DNA from: Lachnospiraceae bacterium M18-1
Lineage (GTDB): Bacteria > Bacillota > Clostridia > Lachnospirales > Lachnospiraceae
Direction: 5' to 3'
DNA length: 64,000 bases
NCBI GenBank assembly: GCA_000403295.2
Contig: KE159605.1
Coordinates: 963,409-1,027,408 of the forward strand
The notes under the pieces are model-generated. The model had not been told where the DNA came from. It worked only from the letters and a program-made list of their open reading frames with translations, and did no database searches. This document shows positions 50,594-60,399 of the stretch, one piece after another (the first letter of the stretch is position 1; every line of letters begins with the position of its first letter). A program made the translations under genes and the position numbers.

Positions 50594-51452
50594 TTTTCTT
50601 CCGTCCTTTCCGCACTGCAAATTTTTTTCCATCAGAAAGACGATTCTGAATCTGTTCAAGCTTTTCCCTCAGATACTCCGGAGTCACATTCCGCACAAGC
50701 TGTCCGTCCATAGCCATAGAAACGTACCCCGTCTCTTCCGACACTACAAGTATCATCGCATCACTGACCTCACTCATACCCAGCGCGGCACGATGCCTGG
50801 TCCCCAGCGCTTTGCTGATCTGCATATTGTCTGACAGAGGCAGATAGCAGGTAGCAGAAGTGATCCTGTCCCCACGAACAATCACTGCCCCGTCATGAAG
50901 CGGTGTATTATGCTCAAAAATATTAAGGAGTACCTGCTCTGATATGATGCAGTCCAGCTCGATTCCCGTCATCTCATATTCTGTCAGGTGGATGACCCGC
51001 TCTACCACGATCAGCGCGCCTGTCTTTACACTTCCCATACTGAAGCAGGCATCCACCAGAGCCTCCCTTGTCCTGTCTGAAAAACGCAGGTTCTCCCTGC
51101 CCCTGTCAAACAAGGAAAAACTGCTGAACAGATTTTTCTCTCCCAGCTTCTCCAGCGCCCGGCGCAGTTCCGGCTGAAATACGACCAGAGCAGCGAACGC
51201 CAGGATACTGATAGACTCGCGCGCAAGGTACAAAATAGCATGCATCTTGAACACATAGGCCACCAAGATAAACACCCCCAGCATCAGAAGCCCCTTCAGC
51301 AGCATCCATGCCTTTGTGTTCTTAATCCAAAGCATGATCTCATATACGATCACCGCAATGATCAGAATCTCCACAACATCTGTAATACGGAGCTCAGGAA
51401 TATACGGATCGCCGATAAATTTCTGAAAAATCTGTTTTAACTCTTGCTGCAT
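50583..51452 (-). CDS. cdaA: Diadenylate cyclase (c-di-AMP synthase)
   Basis: The 289-residue protein has three N-terminal helices and a DisA_N domain with the catalytic motifs NTPLHDGAVIVRGDRI (DGA) and GTRHRAALGMSE (RHR). It makes c-di-AMP, which controls osmolyte transport and cell-wall homeostasis. It is coupled to cdaR by an 11-bp overlap. In most Firmicutes glmM follows cdaR; here an HPr gene follows instead. GGAGG precedes the ATG. Confidence 0.97.
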   Translation of the reverse strand: MQQELKQIFQKFIGDPYIPELRITDVVEILIIAVIVYEIMLWIKNTKAWMLLKGLLMLGVFILVAYVFKMHAILYLARESISILAFAALVVFQPELRRALEKLGEKNLFSSFSLFDRGRENLRFSDRTREALVDACFSMGSVKTGALIVVERVIHLTEYEMTGIELDCIISEQVLLNIFEHNTPLHDGAVIVRGDRITSATCYLPLSDNMQISKALGTRHRAALGMSEVSDAMILVVSEETGYVSMAMDGQLVRNVTPEYLREKLEQIQNRLSDGKKFAVRKGRKKNEV

Positions 51453-51515
51453 CAGCTCACCTCCTACTCCGGATGAAGCAAAAGCATACGCCCGGAGACC
51501 TTACTCTCATATCTG

Positions 51516-52607
51516 TTATTTTTTGCTTTTTCCATCAAGCCCCAATTCTTTATTCAGACTTCTTTCCAGAAGGATTTCATCCGCACTTTTGGGTCTTTCC
51601 GGATACCCGGTCCCATATGAAGACGATGTCTGGCCGCCGTTATCCCCCCGATTGTTTTTGCCGCCTATACTGCCTGTATTCTGTCTCTCATTAATATGCT
51701 TCACACTTTTCTGAGGAACTGTCACACCAATCTTTGGGACCGCTTTCACATGATAATGATATTCGTCATCTTCAAACTCCAGATATTCTGTCCGTGCATA
51801 ATCCACAGAAAGAAAGATCACTTCCAGAAGAAGCCCCGCCAGAACCCCGATCACCCCGCTGATCACCAGCGGCGAAAGTGAAATATGCAGATTCAGCGCC
51901 ACATTTGCTGTCGCCGCGATCACAACAGCCGCCACTGCACCGCCGACAGACGCGAACTTCCACGCGTGGTCTACGGAGAGGGTACGGATCGAATATACTA
52001 AAAGAGTACATGCCGCTACTGCCGCGATCATAACCCACATCTCCTGGTTCATCAGCGTCTGCTTTGTAAAACCGATCAGAGTCTCAACCATCTCCACTCC
52101 GTCGCCTGCCTTGAATGTACTGGACGACCCCTTAACCAGGTGAATCACATAATAGGACAGCGTGCCGCACGCAGCCGGAACGATACACGCCGGCGTCCCA
52201 AGCAGCCCAGCTGCAATCGGAAGTACAAACGGGACGTCCATTGCAAACGAACATGCTGTCAGCAAAACCAGCCAGGCCTTTCCTGATGAAAACCGAAAGT
52301 AAAAAATATACATCAACAGGAAAAGTAATGCAGCTACAATAGCAACCGGCAGAGACAATGTATAAAAATGCAGCAGCACCAGCGCCGTAGCAGCCATGAC
52401 CATAACGATCGCCGGCAGAAACGCGCAGATTGCAGCCAGTCCTGCCGTACATGCTGTAGAAGATGCAGTTTTCATAAATCCGATGTTGGAATTAATCTGA
52501 TAAAATACCAGAAATCCCATGCAGAACTGAAATCCGATCCTGATAAATATGGAATACTTTGCATAAAACCTCTGCATTTGCTCTCTCCAGACAAGTAATG
52601 TGCTCAT
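51516..52607 (-). CDS. Unrecognised polytopic membrane protein
   Basis: The 363-residue protein has about nine membrane helices through residue 260 (for example GLAAICAFLPAIVMVMAATALVLL). A cytoplasmic tail follows with LEFEDDEYHYHVKAVPKIGVTVPQKSVKHINERQN (short: EFEDDEYHYHVKAVPKIGV) and an NG/GS-rich end. I know no named family. Its place directly upstream of cdaA-cdaR, in one transcript, suggests a role linked to envelope or division functions. Its start overlaps the stop of the preceding small membrane gene (ATGA type). Confidence 0.75.
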   Translation of the reverse strand: MSTLLVWREQMQRFYAKYSIFIRIGFQFCMGFLVFYQINSNIGFMKTASSTACTAGLAAICAFLPAIVMVMAATALVLLHFYTLSLPVAIVAALLFLLMYIFYFRFSSGKAWLVLLTACSFAMDVPFVLPIAAGLLGTPACIVPAACGTLSYYVIHLVKGSSSTFKAGDGVEMVETLIGFTKQTLMNQEMWVMIAAVAACTLLVYSIRTLSVDHAWKFASVGGAVAAVVIAATANVALNLHISLSPLVISGVIGVLAGLLLEVIFLSVDYARTEYLEFEDDEYHYHVKAVPKIGVTVPQKSVKHINERQNTGSIGGKNNRGDNGGQTSSSYGTGYPERPKSADEILLERSLNKELGLDGKSKK

Positions 52608-53005
52608 ACCTTCTTTTTCTCCTTCACTTCCATCTTACCCAGCCGGGATAAATCTCTGTAATATTTTCTGACTCTTTGCTTTGCACGATTGTGCCTGCCC
52701 CTGTAAAACACATTTGCACAAATGATATAGACGATCAGCAGAACAAAATATCCGCCTCCCACACCGGCGCCTAAGTACGTCACCTTTGTAATTGTCAGAT
52801 TCTCCATCAGTTCATCCATAAAGCAGACTGCAAGCAGAGCCGCCAGGATTCCATAGCCGGCCGTCATCCACAAAATCGTGATCAGGGTATTCAGGCTAAC
52901 ATAATCCTTCTTATAATAGGTACTGATCTTCATATCTTTTCTGATGTCATTTTTCTCATATTGAGCCATCCTTGCCATCAGTCTGATCCTTTTTACATCC
53001 AGCAT
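52604..53005 (-). CDS. Unrecognised small membrane protein with two helices
   Basis: This protein of about 133 residues starts MLDVKRIRLMARMAQYEKNDI, has helices near residues 46-68 and 78-105 and ends with a basic tail RVRKYYRDLSRLGKMEVKEKKKV. The ATG at 53005 has GGAGG six bases upstream; an earlier ATG at 53041 has none. The pair with the next gene (4-bp overlap) looks like a two-component membrane module preceding cdaA. No function is assigned. Confidence 0.75.
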   Translation of the reverse strand: MLDVKRIRLMARMAQYEKNDIRKDMKISTYYKKDYVSLNTLITILWMTAGYGILAALLAVCFMDELMENLTITKVTYLGAGVGGGYFVLLIVYIICANVFYRGRHNRAKQRVRKYYRDLSRLGKMEVKEKKKV

Positions 53006-53048
53006 AGGCTTCCTCCAGAATTGTATAATATTTATAACCATTACTTTT

Positions 53049-53079
53049 AGTATAGCATATACTCAGAGCCCTTGTCCAA
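53049..53079 (-). promoter_or_regulatory. Possible promoter of the membrane protein-cdaA-cdaR operon
   Basis: On the minus strand an extended -10 TGC-TATACT (TATACT at 53049-53054) with TTGGAC (53074-53079) at a long 19-bp spacing, within the end of comF. Confidence 0.35.
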
Positions 53080-53752
53080 TGCTTATAGTCAAAAAATAAA
53101 CTTTTTCGACTCCTGCTTTTTTCAGAACTCTTGAAATTCTGTGTATCGTACTGCCTGTAGTATAAATATCATCTATAAGCAGTACGCTCTTTGGAGCTTT
53201 CCACCGTCTGGACACTCCAAATGCATGCTCCAGGTTCTTTACCCGCTCCCGGTCATCCAGCTGCTTCTGCGGCTTTGTCTTTCGGATCCGGTATACTACA
53301 TTTTTCCCTGCCGGAATCTGCAGTTCCTCTGAAAGCCGTTCTGCCAGCAGGCCCGCTTGATTAAATCCGCGTACTCTCAGCCGGGACGGGTGGAGAGGCA
53401 CCGGAATGATTTCTTCTATCTCGTGTTCACGGATCCACTGTCCGTATCTGTCTGCCATTTCTCTGGCAAAGATTTCCGCATAATACCGCTTATTATGAAA
53501 CTTAAACTGATAGATTGCCTGAACCACAGGCGGGACATGCAGCCAGAGGCTGCGTCCCTGCTCAAAATCCAGACGCCTTCTTTCGCAGTCACAGCAGTAT
53601 TCCTTTTCCCAGGTCTTCACTGGTTTTCCACATTTCATACACCGCGGTTCCCTGATCGCAGGCAGCTTTTCTCTGCAGCTGTCACAGATTCCCGTTCCAG
53701 GCTTCTGTATTTTTCCGCAGAAAGGGCAGACCGGGGGATACAGCAGATCCAA
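53063..53752 (-). CDS. comF: ComF-family phosphoribosyltransferase-like protein
   Basis: The 229-residue protein starts with a zinc-finger-like part (CPFCGKIQKPGTGICDSC, CMKCGKPVKTW, CCDC). A PRT domain follows with HPSRLRVRGFNQAGLLA and the PRPP-binding motif VLLIDDIYTTGSTI. ComFC proteins take part in DNA uptake during transformation or in related DNA transactions. It starts at TTG 5 bp after the recD2 stop region, a frequent neighbour pair in Clostridia. Confidence 0.92.
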   Translation of the reverse strand: MDLLYPPVCPFCGKIQKPGTGICDSCREKLPAIREPRCMKCGKPVKTWEKEYCCDCERRRLDFEQGRSLWLHVPPVVQAIYQFKFHNKRYYAEIFAREMADRYGQWIREHEIEEIIPVPLHPSRLRVRGFNQAGLLAERLSEELQIPAGKNVVYRIRKTKPQKQLDDRERVKNLEHAFGVSRRWKAPKSVLLIDDIYTTGSTIHRISRVLKKAGVEKVYFLTISIGQGL

Positions 53753-53757
53753 TAGCT

Positions 53758-55968
53758 TTAAAATTCCTGAATGCGCTCTGCCAGACTGGTATATCTGTTT
53801 TGTTCGCTTTTGTTTCTGATCATTTCCTGAAATACGCTTTCACTCCCTACAATCGTCAGACATTTCTTTGCCCTGGTCACAGCCGTATACAACAGATTCC
53901 GGTTATACAAAAGCCTTGGTCCTGGAAGCAACGGAAGTATGACTGCAGGATATTCGCTTCCCTGGGATTTATGTACGGTGATTGCATATGCAAGTTCCAG
54001 TTCGTCTGTGGATTCAAAAGGGTACGTCACTTTCCTGTGCTCATCATATTCCACATCCAGTGTTCCACCATATAGATCCACTTCTGTAATACATCCCACA
54101 TCTCCATTAAAAACACCCATCCCCTGATCTACGGCCACTCCGTGCTTTGTACGCACCTCCCAGGCTATCTGATAATTATTTTTAATCTGCATGACCTTGT
54201 CTCCCTTTCGGAAGATTCTCCCGTTAATCTCTTTTTCTTCTTTTCCCGGTTCCGGGGGATTCAGATAACGCTGCAGTATGGAGTTTAACCGCTCCACACC
54301 GAGGAGCCCTTTCCGCGTAGGCGTCATCACCTGGATCTCCGACTGAGGAGCACCCACATATTTAGGAAGCTTTTTCTGGATCAATGTAATGATCACACCG
54401 ATGATCACATCTGCCTCCTGCCTTCTCAGGAAGAAAAAGTCCCTGCTTTTATTGTCCAGTACCACAGTCTCTCCTGCGTTGATCTTATGTGCATTTACCA
54501 CAATATCACTTTCTCCTGCCTGGCGGAAAATCCGGGTCAGTGTGACCACTGGAAAACGCCCTGACAGAATGATATCCTTCAATACACTGCCTGGTCCTAC
54601 GGAAGGAAGCTGGTTCACATCCCCTACCAGGATCAGCCGGGTGCCCGGCACTACCGCAGACAAAAGCGCATGCATCAGGGACAGATCCACCATGGACATC
54701 TCGTCAATGATCAGGATATCTGTTTCCAGAGGATTATCCCGATTGCGCTGGAATCCGCTGACACTTCCTTCTTCCTCTGGATTCCCGTTTACCTCCAGGA
54801 GGCGGTGGATAGTCTGGGATTCATATCCTGTAGCCTCTGTCATCCGCTTTGCAGCACGTCCTGTAGGGGCAGCCAGCAAAATGCTCATACCTTCGCTTTC
54901 GAAAAAACGAATCATAGTATTGATGGTGGTCGTCTTGCCGGTCCCTGGTCCTCCGGTCAGTACCAGAAGTCCGTGGCGGATGGACTCCACTACCGCACGG
55001 TGCTGCATGGGATCCAGCTGAAGCTGTTCCCGCTCTTCCACCTTGCGAAGCCGCTTCTCCATCATTTCCTCAGGCATATCGCAGTCGATATCCAGGTCGT
55101 GAAGCATACGTGCCGTATTCAGCTCCAGATAATAATAGTGGGACGGATAAATCCGAATCTGTCCGTTTTCTTCCTTCCGGACCGTCTTCCGGTCAATGCA
55201 CAAATCCATAATGTACTTTTCAATCTCCGCAAGCCGCACACCCAGAAGCTGTTCCGCCCGGGAAGCAAGCACCTCCTGGGGCAGGTAGATGTGTCCTTCT
55301 CCGGCCGCCTGCTGAAGTACATAGACCAGACCGCTGCGGATACGAAAATCTGAATCCATATGGATCCCTATTCTGGAAGCGATCTCATCCGCTGTTTTAA
55401 ATCCTACACCGGAAATATTGTCTGCAAGCTGATAGGGATTCTCCTGCAGTACCTCATACAGCCTGGATCCGTAATATTCATAGATTTTAACCGCAAGCGC
55501 TGTAGAGATCCCGTACTTTTGCAGAAAGATCATAGCCTTCCGCATGTCCCTTTTTTCTTCCACCTGCACGGCGATCTCCTGGGCCTTCCGTTTGCTGATC
55601 CCCTTGATCTCCGCCAGGCGTTCCGGCTCTTCCTCCATGATCCGGAATGTATCCTCCTTGAACCTGCGCACGATGCGTCCGGCAAGGGACGCACCAATCC
55701 CCTTGATCGCTCCGGAACCCAGGTAACGTTCGATAGATACCAAATCTTCTGGTTCCTTAACCTTGTGGGCAAGTACCTTTAGCTGCGTGCCGTAAACACT
55801 GTGATTAACGTATTCTCCTTCCAGTTCCAGCAGCTCTCCTTCCGTGATATAGTGAAAGCTGCCCACACAGGTCACTTCCCCGTCCTCACTTTCCAGGTTG
55901 AATACCGTATATCCGTTATCCTCATTCCGAAACACGACATGCTCCACATATCCTGTTACTGTTTCCAA
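53758..55968 (-). CDS. recD2: RecD2-type SF1B 5'-3' DNA helicase
   Basis: This protein of about 737 residues has an N-terminal OB-like domain (LETVTGYVEHVVFRNEDNGYTVF; short: GYVEHVVFRNEDNGYTV). Helix-hairpin-helix repeats follow (GIGASLAGRIVRRF, GVGFKTADEIA), then helicase motifs: Walker A LTGGPGTGKTTTIN, LAAPTGRAAKRM, IIDEMSMVD, GDVNQLPSVGPG and TVHKSQGSEYPAV. RecD2 unwinds DNA in recombination and mismatch repair. The TTG at 55968 has AGGAGGG five bases upstream and gives the usual family N-terminus; ATG 56001 and GTG 56028 are alternatives. Confidence 0.93.
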   Translation of the reverse strand: METVTGYVEHVVFRNEDNGYTVFNLESEDGEVTCVGSFHYITEGELLELEGEYVNHSVYGTQLKVLAHKVKEPEDLVSIERYLGSGAIKGIGASLAGRIVRRFKEDTFRIMEEEPERLAEIKGISKRKAQEIAVQVEEKRDMRKAMIFLQKYGISTALAVKIYEYYGSRLYEVLQENPYQLADNISGVGFKTADEIASRIGIHMDSDFRIRSGLVYVLQQAAGEGHIYLPQEVLASRAEQLLGVRLAEIEKYIMDLCIDRKTVRKEENGQIRIYPSHYYYLELNTARMLHDLDIDCDMPEEMMEKRLRKVEEREQLQLDPMQHRAVVESIRHGLLVLTGGPGTGKTTTINTMIRFFESEGMSILLAAPTGRAAKRMTEATGYESQTIHRLLEVNGNPEEEGSVSGFQRNRDNPLETDILIIDEMSMVDLSLMHALLSAVVPGTRLILVGDVNQLPSVGPGSVLKDIILSGRFPVVTLTRIFRQAGESDIVVNAHKINAGETVVLDNKSRDFFFLRRQEADVIIGVIITLIQKKLPKYVGAPQSEIQVMTPTRKGLLGVERLNSILQRYLNPPEPGKEEKEINGRIFRKGDKVMQIKNNYQIAWEVRTKHGVAVDQGMGVFNGDVGCITEVDLYGGTLDVEYDEHRKVTYPFESTDELELAYAITVHKSQGSEYPAVILPLLPGPRLLYNRNLLYTAVTRAKKCLTIVGSESVFQEMIRNKSEQNRYTSLAERIQEF

Positions 55969-56031
55969 AACACCCTCCTCTTTCGTTTTTACAGATTTCA
56001 TGCAGCGCCTTATTTTTTCTGTAATCACTCT

Positions 56032-56065
56032 AAAAAGACAGGCATCCGGCAGAGCCTGTCTTTTT
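56032..56065 (-). terminator. Terminator of mreB
   Basis: On the minus strand AAAAAGACAGGC pairs with GCCTGTCTTTTT around a 10-nt loop. It lies about 10 bp after the mreB stop, so recD2 needs its own start or readthrough. Confidence 0.8.
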
Positions 56066-56076
56066 CCCTGTAAACC

Positions 56077-57066
56077 TTAAAAATCCTTACGTCCGCTCAT
56101 GAACTCTACAAACTGTCCTGTACCGATCGCTACCACCTTGAGTGGATCTTCTGCTGTCATAGTATGGATTCCGGTCCTCTCCTCGATCAGTTCTTCCAAC
56201 CCGCGGAGCATAGACCCTCCACCTGTCAGGACGATCCCCCGGTCCAATATATCGGCGGACAACTCCGGCGGAGTCTGTTCCAATACCCCGATGACTGCCT
56301 CTACGATCTGGCTTGTCGTCTCACGCAGAGCCTCTTCAGTCTCAGTGGAGGTCACTGTCACGGTCTTTGGGAGACCTGTCACCAGATTCCTTCCCCGGAC
56401 CTCCAAACGTTCTTCTTCTACCAGCGGGTAAGTCGTACCGATCTTAATCTTAATGTCCTCTGCTGTCATATCACCGATCAGCAGATTATGTTTTTTCCGC
56501 ATATACCGCACGATCGCTTCGTCAAAATCATCCCCGGCCAGCTTAATGGATGTGTTTACCACTGCACCGCCGAGTGAGATCACGGCAATATCCGAAGTGC
56601 CGCCTCCTACATCCACGATCATATTTCCGCAGGGCTTGGAAATATCAATCCCTGCGCCGATCGCCGCAGCCACCGGTTCTTCGATCAGATGCACTTCTCT
56701 TGCTCCTGCTGCAAAGGTCGCTTCCTCCACTGCCTTCTTCTCCACCTCGGTCACACCGCTGGGCACGCAGATACTGATCCGCGGTTTCTTAAACATCCGC
56801 CTTCCGACCGCCTTCTGCACAAAGTATTTGATCATCTTCTCAGTCACAGTATAATCTGAGATCACACCCTGACGCAGCGGGCGTACCGCTATGATATTCC
56901 CCGGGGTCCTGCCCAGCATCAGACGTGCTTCCTCACCGATGGCTTTGATCACATTGGTGTCCCTGTCAAACGCCACGACAGAGGGTTCCTTCAATATAAC
57001 TCCTTTTCCCCTCACATACACAAGCACACTGGCTGTCCCCAAATCTATTCCGATATCAACAGACAT
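56077..57066 (-). CDS. mreB: MreB/Mbl rod-shape-determining actin homologue
   Basis: This is a 329-residue actin-fold ATPase. It has phosphate loop 1 DIGIDLGTASVLVYVRGKGV, phosphate loop 2 VDVGGGTSDIAVISLGG and the adenosine motif GIVLTGGGSMLRGLEEL, with CVPSGVTEVEKKAVEEA between (short: CVPSGVTEVEKKAV). It forms filaments that guide lateral wall synthesis. It stands alone without mreCD in this window, suggesting an Mbl-type paralogue. AGGGAG precedes the start. Confidence 0.95.
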   Translation of the reverse strand: MSVDIGIDLGTASVLVYVRGKGVILKEPSVVAFDRDTNVIKAIGEEARLMLGRTPGNIIAVRPLRQGVISDYTVTEKMIKYFVQKAVGRRMFKKPRISICVPSGVTEVEKKAVEEATFAAGAREVHLIEEPVAAAIGAGIDISKPCGNMIVDVGGGTSDIAVISLGGAVVNTSIKLAGDDFDEAIVRYMRKKHNLLIGDMTAEDIKIKIGTTYPLVEEERLEVRGRNLVTGLPKTVTVTSTETEEALRETTSQIVEAVIGVLEQTPPELSADILDRGIVLTGGGSMLRGLEELIEERTGIHTMTAEDPLKVVAIGTGQFVEFMSGRKDF

Positions 57067-57231
57067 ATAAAACTCTCCCTTCTAAAAATCCTTCTTGTAA
57101 GAGATACTCTGCTCAGGAACCTCAACTACACATAAATACCATTTTACAATGATGTTTTTACAGTTCCGTCCTTATTCATCCTTAGTTTTTTATAGTCTGC
57201 TTATCTGATGTCTTTTTTACAACCATCCATT

Positions 57232-57260
57232 AGTATAATCAATTTTTGCTAAATTGGAAA
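57232..57260 (-). promoter_or_regulatory. Possible promoter of mreB
   Basis: On the minus strand TATACT (57232-57237) and TTTCCA (57255-57260) are 17 bp apart, about 165 bp before the start codon. The -35 is poor. Confidence 0.4.
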
Positions 57261-57295
57261 GCCCTTTTTGCATATTTTCGTATTTTTATGGTTTT

Positions 57296-57492
57296 ATTAC
57301 TGTTCACGATGCCTTGCACCTTGCTGCAAGGCATCCGGCCGGTAAAATAGCGGTCGCATGCATCCAGCCCGTCTACACTCCGTTCCGGTCCGTCCTAAAC
57401 AAGCGTCGCTGGCGCTTAGGACCGCCGTCAGGCGACTTTTCAATCGGCTGGATGCGTTACAGCTCACAGCCGGTTAGGCCGTGAACTGTAAC
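57296..57492 (+). repeat. Palindromic MITE-like element, diverged copy C
   Basis: This element of about 197 bp begins ATTACTGTTCAC and ends GTGAACTGTAAC, sharing termini with copies A and B. It shares internal landmarks (a GCCGTCAGGCGACTTTTCAAT stretch against GCCGTAAGGCAACTTT-AAT, short parts only) and carries an extra hairpin CGTCCTAA/TTAGGACG-like. TTTTAT occurs just outside both ends. It ends 2 bp before the uvrA stop codon and may terminate that transcript. Nothing else but the mreB promoter is seen in 57067-57494. Confidence 0.7.
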
Positions 57493-57494
57493 TT

Positions 57495-60341
57495 TTATTT
57501 TTTGTTAAGCATTGCGGCAATATACTTCCCGGTGTAAGATTTTTTATTTTCCGCCACTTCCTCCGGCATTCCTTCCGCCACAACGGTGCCGCCATTATCT
57601 CCGCCTTCCGGTCCGATATCGATGATATGATCCGCAGTCTTGATCACATCCAAGTTATGCTCAATGACGATCACCGTATTGCCGTCATCCGCAAGCCTGC
57701 GCAGAATCTCCGTCAGCTTATGCACATCCGCAAAGTGCAGGCCCGTAGTGGGCTCGTCCAGGATATACACCGTCTTTCCCGTGCTCCGCTTGCTCAGTTC
57801 CGTGGCCAGCTTGATCCGCTGCGCCTCGCCGCCGGACAATTCCGTGGAGGGCTGTCCCAGCCTGATATACGATAATCCTACATCATAAAGAGTCTGCATC
57901 TTCCGGCTGATGCTGGGCACATTTTCAAAGAAGGTCACAGCCTCCTCCACTGTCATATCCAGAACATCATAAATGTTCTTGCCCTTATACTTCACTTCCA
58001 GCGTCTCCCGGTTATACCGCCTGCCGCCGCATACCTCACAGGGCACATAGACATCCGGCAAAAAATGCATCTCAATCTTGATGATTCCGTCTCCAGAGCA
58101 TGCTTCACACCGTCCGCCTTTTACATTGAAGCTGAACCGGCCCTTTTTATATCCTCTTGCCTTAGCGTCCGGGGTTGCCGCAAACAGATCCCGGATCAGA
58201 TCAAAGACTCCCGTATAGGTGGCCGGATTGGACCGGGGCGTCCTTCCGATGGGCGACTGGTCGATGCTGATGACTTTGTCCACCTGGTCCAGCCCCTCGA
58301 TCCGCCGGTGCTTTCCCGGGATCGTCCTGGCCCGGTTCAGCTCCTTGGCAAGCTTCTTATATAATATCTCATTCACCAGAGAACTTTTACCGGAACCGGA
58401 CACGCCAGTCACACAGGTCATAACTCCCAGCGGGAATTTCACACTGATATTTTTCAGATTATTCTCCTGTGCACCGACCACCTTGATATATCCGGAAGGC
58501 TGCTTGCGTATCTCAGGGATTGGGATTTTCTTCTTGCCGCTCAGATAGTCTCCGGTAATGGAGTCTTTACATTTCATGATCTCCTGAGCCGTGCCCACAG
58601 CGATCACCCTGCCGCCGTGTTCCCCCGCGCCGGGTCCGATATCCACTACGCAGTCTGCTGCCAGCATAGTATCCTCGTCATGCTCCACCACGATCAGGGA
58701 ATTGCCCAGATCACGAAGCCTTTTCAGAGTTGCCAGCAGTTTGTCATTGTCCCGCTGGTGCAGGCCGATGCTTGGTTCATCCAGAATATAGGCGACTCCG
58801 ACCAGACCGGAACCAATCTGAGTTGCCAGGCGGATCCGCTGTGCTTCCCCGCCAGAGAGGGATCCGGTCGCCCGGGACAGAGTCAGATAATCCAGCCCTA
58901 CGTCCATCAAAAATTGAATCCTTGCCCGGATTTCCTTTAATATCTGGTTTCCGATCATCTGCTGGGTCTTTGTCAGCTCCAGGCTCTGCAGAAATTCTTG
59001 CAGCCTGCTAATGGAAAATGCAGTGACCTCCGCAATATTTTTCTCACCCACCGTCACCGCAAGAGAGGTCTGCTTCAGCCTCTGCCCTTTGCACTCAGAG
59101 CAGGGGGTGATATTCATAAAAGTCTCGTATTCCGCCTTAGACGCCTCCGAATGCGTCTCCCTGTAACGCCGCTCCACACTTCGGATCAGTCCCTCAAATA
59201 CCACATCATACACGCCTTCCCCCCGCTGTCCTTTATAATGCACCTTCACGGATTTTCCATTCGTTCCATAGATCAGAATATCATGAATCTTCTTCGGGTA
59301 TTCCTCAAACGGTGTATCCAGATCAAATCCATACTCCTCGCAAAGGGCTGTCAGGATCGCGTTGGTAAAGCTGCCCTTGTCCGAACAGGACTGCCAACCC
59401 AGTACCGCAATAGCGCCCTCACTGATACTCAGCGACGGGTTCGGGATCATCAGTTCTTCTGAAAATTCCATTTTATAGCCCAGTCCGAAGCAGGACGGAC
59501 ATGCCCCGAAGGGGTTGTTGAACGAAAAACTCCGTGGTTCGATCTCATCAATGCTGATCCCGCAGTCCGGACAGGAAAAGCTCTGACTGAAATTCATAGG
59601 TTCTCCGCCGATCACATCCACGATCAGGAGTCCCTCCGCCAGGTTCAGTACGCTTTCAATAGAATCTGCCAGACGTTTTTCAATGCCGGTTTTTACGATC
59701 AGACGGTCCACAATGATCTCGATGTTGTGTTTGATATTCTTATCCAGAGCGATCTCCTCGGACAATTCGTACAGATTGCCGTCCACACGCACCCGTACAT
59801 ATCCGCTCCGCTTGGCCCGCTCCAAAAGCTTGGCGTGTGTTCCCTTCCGTCCCCGGACAACCGGGGCAAGAAGCTGGATCCTGGTACCCTCCGGCATTGC
59901 CATGACCTGATCCGTCATCTCGTCTACGGACTGCTTTTTAATCTCCTTTCCGCACTTCGGACAATGTGGAATCCCTACCCGGGCATAAAGCAGACGAAAA
60001 TAATCGTAGATTTCTGTCACCGTCCCCACAGTGGAACGTGGATTGTGGTTTGTAGACTTCTGGTCAATGGAGATGGCCGGGGACAGTCCCTCGATACTCT
60101 CCACATCCGGCTTCTCCATCTGACCCAGGAACTGCCGGGCATAGGAAGATAACGACTCCATATATCTACGCTGTCCTTCCGCATAAATGGTATCAAAGGC
60201 AAGCGAGGATTTGCCCGAACCGCTCAATCCGGTCAGAACTACCAGCTCGTTCCGCGGGATATCCACATCAATATTCTTCAGATTGTTTTCATTTGCGCCC
60301 CGTATCTTAATATATTTTCTGGCGTCTATCTTCACTCCCAT
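57495..60341 (-). CDS. uvrA: Excinuclease ABC subunit A
   Basis: This protein of about 948 residues has two ABC ATPase halves. Walker A motifs are [12 protein letters not shown] and [12 protein letters not shown], and signatures are [13 protein letters not shown] and [13 protein letters not shown]. Zinc-finger cysteines are in CPKCG, CPDCG and [16 protein letters not shown] (short: CEACSGDG) with CEVCGG. It scans DNA for lesions together with UvrB. The ATG at 60341 (MGVKID) follows AGGAG by seven bases; the earlier in-frame start at 60413 would overlap uvrB. Confidence 0.98.
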   Translation of the reverse strand: MGVKIDARKYIKIRGANENNLKNIDVDIPRNELVVLTGLSGSGKSSLAFDTIYAEGQRRYMESLSSYARQFLGQMEKPDVESIEGLSPAISIDQKSTNHNPRSTVGTVTEIYDYFRLLYARVGIPHCPKCGKEIKKQSVDEMTDQVMAMPEGTRIQLLAPVVRGRKGTHAKLLERAKRSGYVRVRVDGNLYELSEEIALDKNIKHNIEIIVDRLIVKTGIEKRLADSIESVLNLAEGLLIVDVIGGEPMNFSQSFSCPDCGISIDEIEPRSFSFNNPFGACPSCFGLGYKMEFSEELMIPNPSLSISEGAIAVLGWQSCSDKGSFTNAILTALCEEYGFDLDTPFEEYPKKIHDILIYGTNGKSVKVHYKGQRGEGVYDVVFEGLIRSVERRYRETHSEASKAEYETFMNITPCSECKGQRLKQTSLAVTVGEKNIAEVTAFSISRLQEFLQSLELTKTQQMIGNQILKEIRARIQFLMDVGLDYLTLSRATGSLSGGEAQRIRLATQIGSGLVGVAYILDEPSIGLHQRDNDKLLATLKRLRDLGNSLIVVEHDEDTMLAADCVVDIGPGAGEHGGRVIAVGTAQEIMKCKDSITGDYLSGKKKIPIPEIRKQPSGYIKVVGAQENNLKNISVKFPLGVMTCVTGVSGSGKSSLVNEILYKKLAKELNRARTIPGKHRRIEGLDQVDKVISIDQSPIGRTPRSNPATYTGVFDLIRDLFAATPDAKARGYKKGRFSFNVKGGRCEACSGDGIIKIEMHFLPDVYVPCEVCGGRRYNRETLEVKYKGKNIYDVLDMTVEEAVTFFENVPSISRKMQTLYDVGLSYIRLGQPSTELSGGEAQRIKLATELSKRSTGKTVYILDEPTTGLHFADVHKLTEILRRLADDGNTVIVIEHNLDVIKTADHIIDIGPEGGDNGGTVVAEGMPEEVAENKKSYTGKYIAAMLNKK

Positions 60342-60399
60342 ATTGTATCTCCTGTCTTTTCTCAGATTTATGATTCGCCTGCCAATAAGGGGCAGTTCC

